Position numbers and translations under genes: made by a program. Positions 61,891 to 64,000 of a stretch of 64,000 nucleotides of DNA are shown here, in pieces (positions within the stretch are counted from its first letter, which is position 1; every line of letters starts with the position of its first letter). The notes beneath the pieces are model-generated. The model worked only from the letters and a program-made list of their open reading frames with translations. It ran no database searches and had not been told where the DNA came from. This DNA comes from Sphingobacterium sp. GVS05A (lineage in GTDB: Bacteria > Bacteroidota > Bacteroidia > Sphingobacteriales > Sphingobacteriaceae): NCBI RefSeq assembly GCF_019969845.1, contig NZ_JAHXYR010000010.1, forward strand, positions 186,001-250,000, written 5' to 3'.

Positions 61891-62034
61891 CTATTTTCTT
61901 TCGCCCATTCTGCTGTTATCTAATGAATTTAATACACAAAAAGTGTTCTCTATTGCCGGATATCCAAACTCCTTTTGCTTACAGGAAATACACAGGAGCA
62001 AGATCAGGTTAAAAATAAACAGTAGTCTTTTCAT
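61891..62034 (-). CDS. Small lipoprotein, 47 residues
   Basis: The ATG at 62034 begins MKRLLFIFNLILLLCISC, a complete lipoprotein signal with the lipidated Cys at 18. Only 29 residues follow (KQKEFGYPAIENTFCV...), ending at a TAG. It lies 12 bp downstream of the exported hypothetical protein, so it is probably its operon partner. The clean signal argues for a real gene; a truncated remnant is the alternative. Confidence 0.6.
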   Translation of the reverse strand: MKRLLFIFNLILLLCISCKQKEFGYPAIENTFCVLNSLDNSRMGERK

Positions 62035-62046
62035 CATTAATCGTTA

Positions 62047-63060
62047 TCAATTTTCGCGTTTCGGCATGCTTCCTCTGTCTTGCTGTTCTTTGATTTCCCT
62101 TCCGCTCAGCTCCATCAACCCCAGATCCGTGTTGTAACTAGATTTATAGCTTTTTGAAAAGATAAACCGGAAATACCTTAAAGTTCCTTCCGCTTGCGCG
62201 AAACTCTTTGGATCATAAAAAAAAGATTCCGTTCCCATATCTCGCTCGTCAGGAACATGGAGCGCCCGCCCCGTTTTATCTCTATCAGACCATTCGCCAC
62301 CATCATAGCGAAAGAAGATGTCGGATTTATAATTTTGATATGTCCCCCGATATACATGTACCTTTTTCTTTTGATCTGTATAGGTTATTTTAAAATTTAT
62401 GTCATCCACGAATTCAATCTTATTGGAACTCTTGGTCTTTTCTTTGCTGAATATAACACTGATGTCGTTGTACTCCGAGTTTGACTGCGCCCGCTCATAG
62501 TTCGCTGTAAAATACCAGGTTGTATGCTGTAGTGGATAAGTCTCCGTAGCTGGGAAAGTACAATGATCGGCAGAAAAATGAAATCTATGTCCGCGGTCGT
62601 AGATCAGTAGGTATTTAATGGTATGAAATCGTTTCGTATCGATGACCGTATCCTTTCCGATCATAAATTTATTGATCGGATTTTTAAACGGAAGCTGGTA
62701 GGTGTTCTCATCGACCTTCTCAAACCCGCCCTCTTTAGCCGCCAGTCGCTCCCTGAAAACTTTTAGGTCGCCGGTTGTCAGGTAAGTCAGCAACAGTTCA
62801 TTTTTGTCCCCCAACTGTCTGGCAGATAACAATACCCGCTCCTTATGCTGCGGATGCACAAAGAGCGTATCACTCACCTCCTGAAATCCTGCGGGCACCA
62901 GATAGTTCCTGTTTAATCTGGCAATATCGTTTTCTGATACCCCCTCGTCGGTAAAGAGCTGGATGAAATGCATGGGATAGAATTGTTGTGCTGAAAGACT
63001 CTTACCCATACAACAAGCGAACAACATGAGTGTAAACAATTTGACTATTTTTCTGTTCAT
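62047..63060 (-). CDS. Exported protein of unknown function, 337 residues
   Basis: The ATG at 63060 gives a standard signal peptide (MNRKIVKLFTLMLFACCMG..., cleavage about SLSA-Q); a longer frame from 63117 would bury it. The mature protein is rich in beta-strands with many Tyr, Phe and His residues (IYDRGHRFHFSADHCTFPA, FFRYDGGEWSDRDKTG). No family was recognised. A small lipoprotein gene follows after 12 bp. It may be an envelope or secreted protein. Confidence 0.7.
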   Translation of the reverse strand: MNRKIVKLFTLMLFACCMGKSLSAQQFYPMHFIQLFTDEGVSENDIARLNRNYLVPAGFQEVSDTLFVHPQHKERVLLSARQLGDKNELLLTYLTTGDLKVFRERLAAKEGGFEKVDENTYQLPFKNPINKFMIGKDTVIDTKRFHTIKYLLIYDRGHRFHFSADHCTFPATETYPLQHTTWYFTANYERAQSNSEYNDISVIFSKEKTKSSNKIEFVDDINFKITYTDQKKKVHVYRGTYQNYKSDIFFRYDGGEWSDRDKTGRALHVPDERDMGTESFFYDPKSFAQAEGTLRYFRFIFSKSYKSSYNTDLGLMELSGREIKEQQDRGSMPKREN

Positions 63061-63187
63061 TTTTTGCTTTGATGATCTATTTGAGCACAAAGATAGAGAT
63101 AGTTCGTATGCCGGCAAGACCGCTTTAATATCCGTTCAGGATCGCTTACAATTCGCTATCCGCTACAAAATATTGCCGTTAGTAGAT

Positions 63188-63457
63188 CTAAACTTTAAAG
63201 GTAAACGTAGCCATAAAATAAAACAGCGCGAGCCAGATCAGCAGAAAGATGCTATTGGCAACAAGCATGAGCACACCTAATGTCGTCTGTCTGGATTTTA
63301 TCGCAAAAACAAGGGCGGTTATAACCAGACCAAATACTAAGACGATCCCCAATTCACCGAGATTAAGCGTACTCAGCTCTTCAATATACGTGAACAACAG
63401 AACAGCGCATAACACATGCAGGCAGGTAAAAATCAGACTCAATCTGGAGGTGGACAT
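63188..63457 (-). CDS. Small inner-membrane protein, 89 residues
   Basis: The protein has three hydrophobic segments (about 5-24, 32-52 and 60-85) with short charged loops, including FAIKSRQTTLG. No family was recognised. It stands alone between the exported hypothetical gene and the long spacer before the Hsp20 gene. Confidence 0.6.
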   Translation of the reverse strand: MSTSRLSLIFTCLHVLCAVLLFTYIEELSTLNLGELGIVLVFGLVITALVFAIKSRQTTLGVLMLVANSIFLLIWLALFYFMATFTFKV

Positions 63458-63653
63458 CGCTTTATTTTATATAACAAATATAATGAATTTGTCGACTATA
63501 GATCAATCTCACCAGTGCAATCACATTACCTGTTTGTATGGTCCCCTGTGCTCCCAATTCCTTAGCAGATTCTAAACAATAATCCACAATTTGACTCACA
63601 TATATTCGTATTGAACAGTATTGTCCTCTAGGCTAGGTTTGATCGTGATAATG

Positions 63654-63682
63654 CTGTCAATTTATCATGTAAAATTTGACAG
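63654..63682. promoter_or_regulatory. Inverted repeat CTGTCAA / TTGACAG
   Basis: Two exact 7-bp inverted copies are separated by 15 bp, about 117 bp before the Hsp20 start. TGACAG recurs once more at 63754-63759. It may be an operator for a stress regulator; it is not a CIRCE or HAIR element. Confidence 0.4.
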
Positions 63683-63741
63683 TTTTCGTGCAAAAATTTC
63701 AGTTTTTCAAGCTCGGTATTTTTTTTGCGGGATATTTTATA

Positions 63742-63755
63742 CAGTCGGCCGACTG
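63742..63755. promoter_or_regulatory. Perfect palindrome CAGTCGGCCGACTG
   Basis: This 14-bp GC-rich palindrome stands out in an AT-rich spacer, 44 bp before the Hsp20 start codon, where it could overlap the promoter or the leader. Confidence 0.45.
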
Positions 63756-63798
63756 ACAGATTTAATTTATTGTTATACTTCATTAAAAGGAGGTTACT

Positions 63799-64000
63799 AT
63801 GAAACTTGCAAAAAGAAATTGGAACAATTTTTCACTTTTTTCGCCCATGTTTGATAATTTTAACCGTGAGCTTTTAAACTGGGACAACAAAAATTACTCA
63901 TCGACAAGTACCACCGTTCCTGCGGTCAACATCAGGGAAAACGGAGACACTTTCGAAGTTGAGGTTGCTGCCCCGGGCATGGCCAAAGATGATTTCAAAG
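63799..64000 (+). CDS. Hsp20/alpha-crystallin-type small heat-shock protein (3' end outside window)
   Basis: The frame opens with ATG at 63799 and runs to the window edge (67 codons seen). The start was chosen on the strong AAAAGGAGG ribosome-binding site 5 bp upstream, rare in this phylum and suggestive of high expression. The visible part has the typical N-terminal arm (FSLFSPMFDNF) and the first strands of the alpha-crystallin domain: VPAVNIRENGDTFEVEVAAP then GMAKDDFK. It should be an ATP-independent chaperone that holds unfolding proteins. Regulation may involve the palindromes just upstream. Confidence 0.9.
   Translation, partial: MKLAKRNWNNFSLFSPMFDNFNRELLNWDNKNYSSTSTTVPAVNIRENGDTFEVEVAAPGMAKDDFK

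Larger units (their letters stand above)
63458..63798. other. Promoter-rich spacer before the Hsp20 gene
   Basis: This 341-bp AT-rich spacer contains an inverted repeat (63654-63682), a perfect 14-bp palindrome (63742-63755) and a strong ribosome-binding site AAAAGGAGG (63785-63793). No gene was recognised in it. Confidence 0.6.

Overview
The window looks like chromosomal DNA of a Bacteroidota member close to Sphingobacterium or another Sphingobacteriaceae genus. The evidence is two SusC/SusD pairs, a hybrid two-component system, many exported glycoside hydrolases and lipoproteins, weak Shine-Dalgarno sequences and TAnnTTTG-type -7 elements. No rRNA, tRNA, CRISPR array, transposase or phage gene was found. 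The species call is an inference from gene content.

Carbohydrate half (1-41194). Positions 1-3253 hold the start of a surface GH13 amylase and its LacI-type regulator, with two GGGAA-TTCCC operators between them. A GH29 fucosidase follows (3533-5371). Positions 5633-20363 form a complete levan/fructan utilisation locus, transcribed leftwards: sugar transporter, fructokinase, SusC, SusD, a surface glycan-binding lipoprotein, a GH32 lipoprotein and a second GH32. A fructose-sensing type hybrid two-component regulator is divergent at 17613. The gene set matches the Bacteroides thetaiotaomicron fructan locus around BT1754-BT1765. Next come a three-gene operon (erythromycin-esterase-like protein plus ABC exporter) preceded by a 74-bp (CAA)n microsatellite, then a glycan block of GH92, GH110 and a sulfatase, and an MBL-fold hydrolase. 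A four-regulator operon (kinase, OmpR-type regulator, Crp-type, AraC-type) is divergent from a second GH29 gene. The shared spacer carries three TTAGG direct repeats at exact 11-bp spacing. A second SusC/SusD pair ends this half.

Stress and redox half (41749-58278). A seven-gene operon encodes a cysteine hydrolase, an outer-membrane porin, an exported protein made only of an M17 peptidase N-domain, a YtcJ-like amidohydrolase with a Cys/His tail, DoxX, Dps and a YoaK/DUF1275 membrane protein. It is followed by a TPR histidine kinase, an NtrC-type sigma-54 regulator and a second sigma-54 activator that lacks a receiver and has an altered GAFTGA loop. An alpha/beta hydrolase, a DsbA-like protein, a peroxiredoxin, an ABM-domain membrane protein, an SDR and an AraC regulator complete the block. 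Near-identical ACGATAT(A/T)TCGT palindromes precede the seven-gene operon and the alpha/beta hydrolase.

Right end (58388-64000). This part holds poorly characterised small proteins: lipoproteins, a probable DUF4468 protein, hypothetical cytoplasmic and exported proteins, a frameshifted TlpA-like gene and a decayed lipoprotein start. It also holds two genes below usual size cut-offs (47 and about 44 residues) and the beginning of an Hsp20 gene cut by the window edge.
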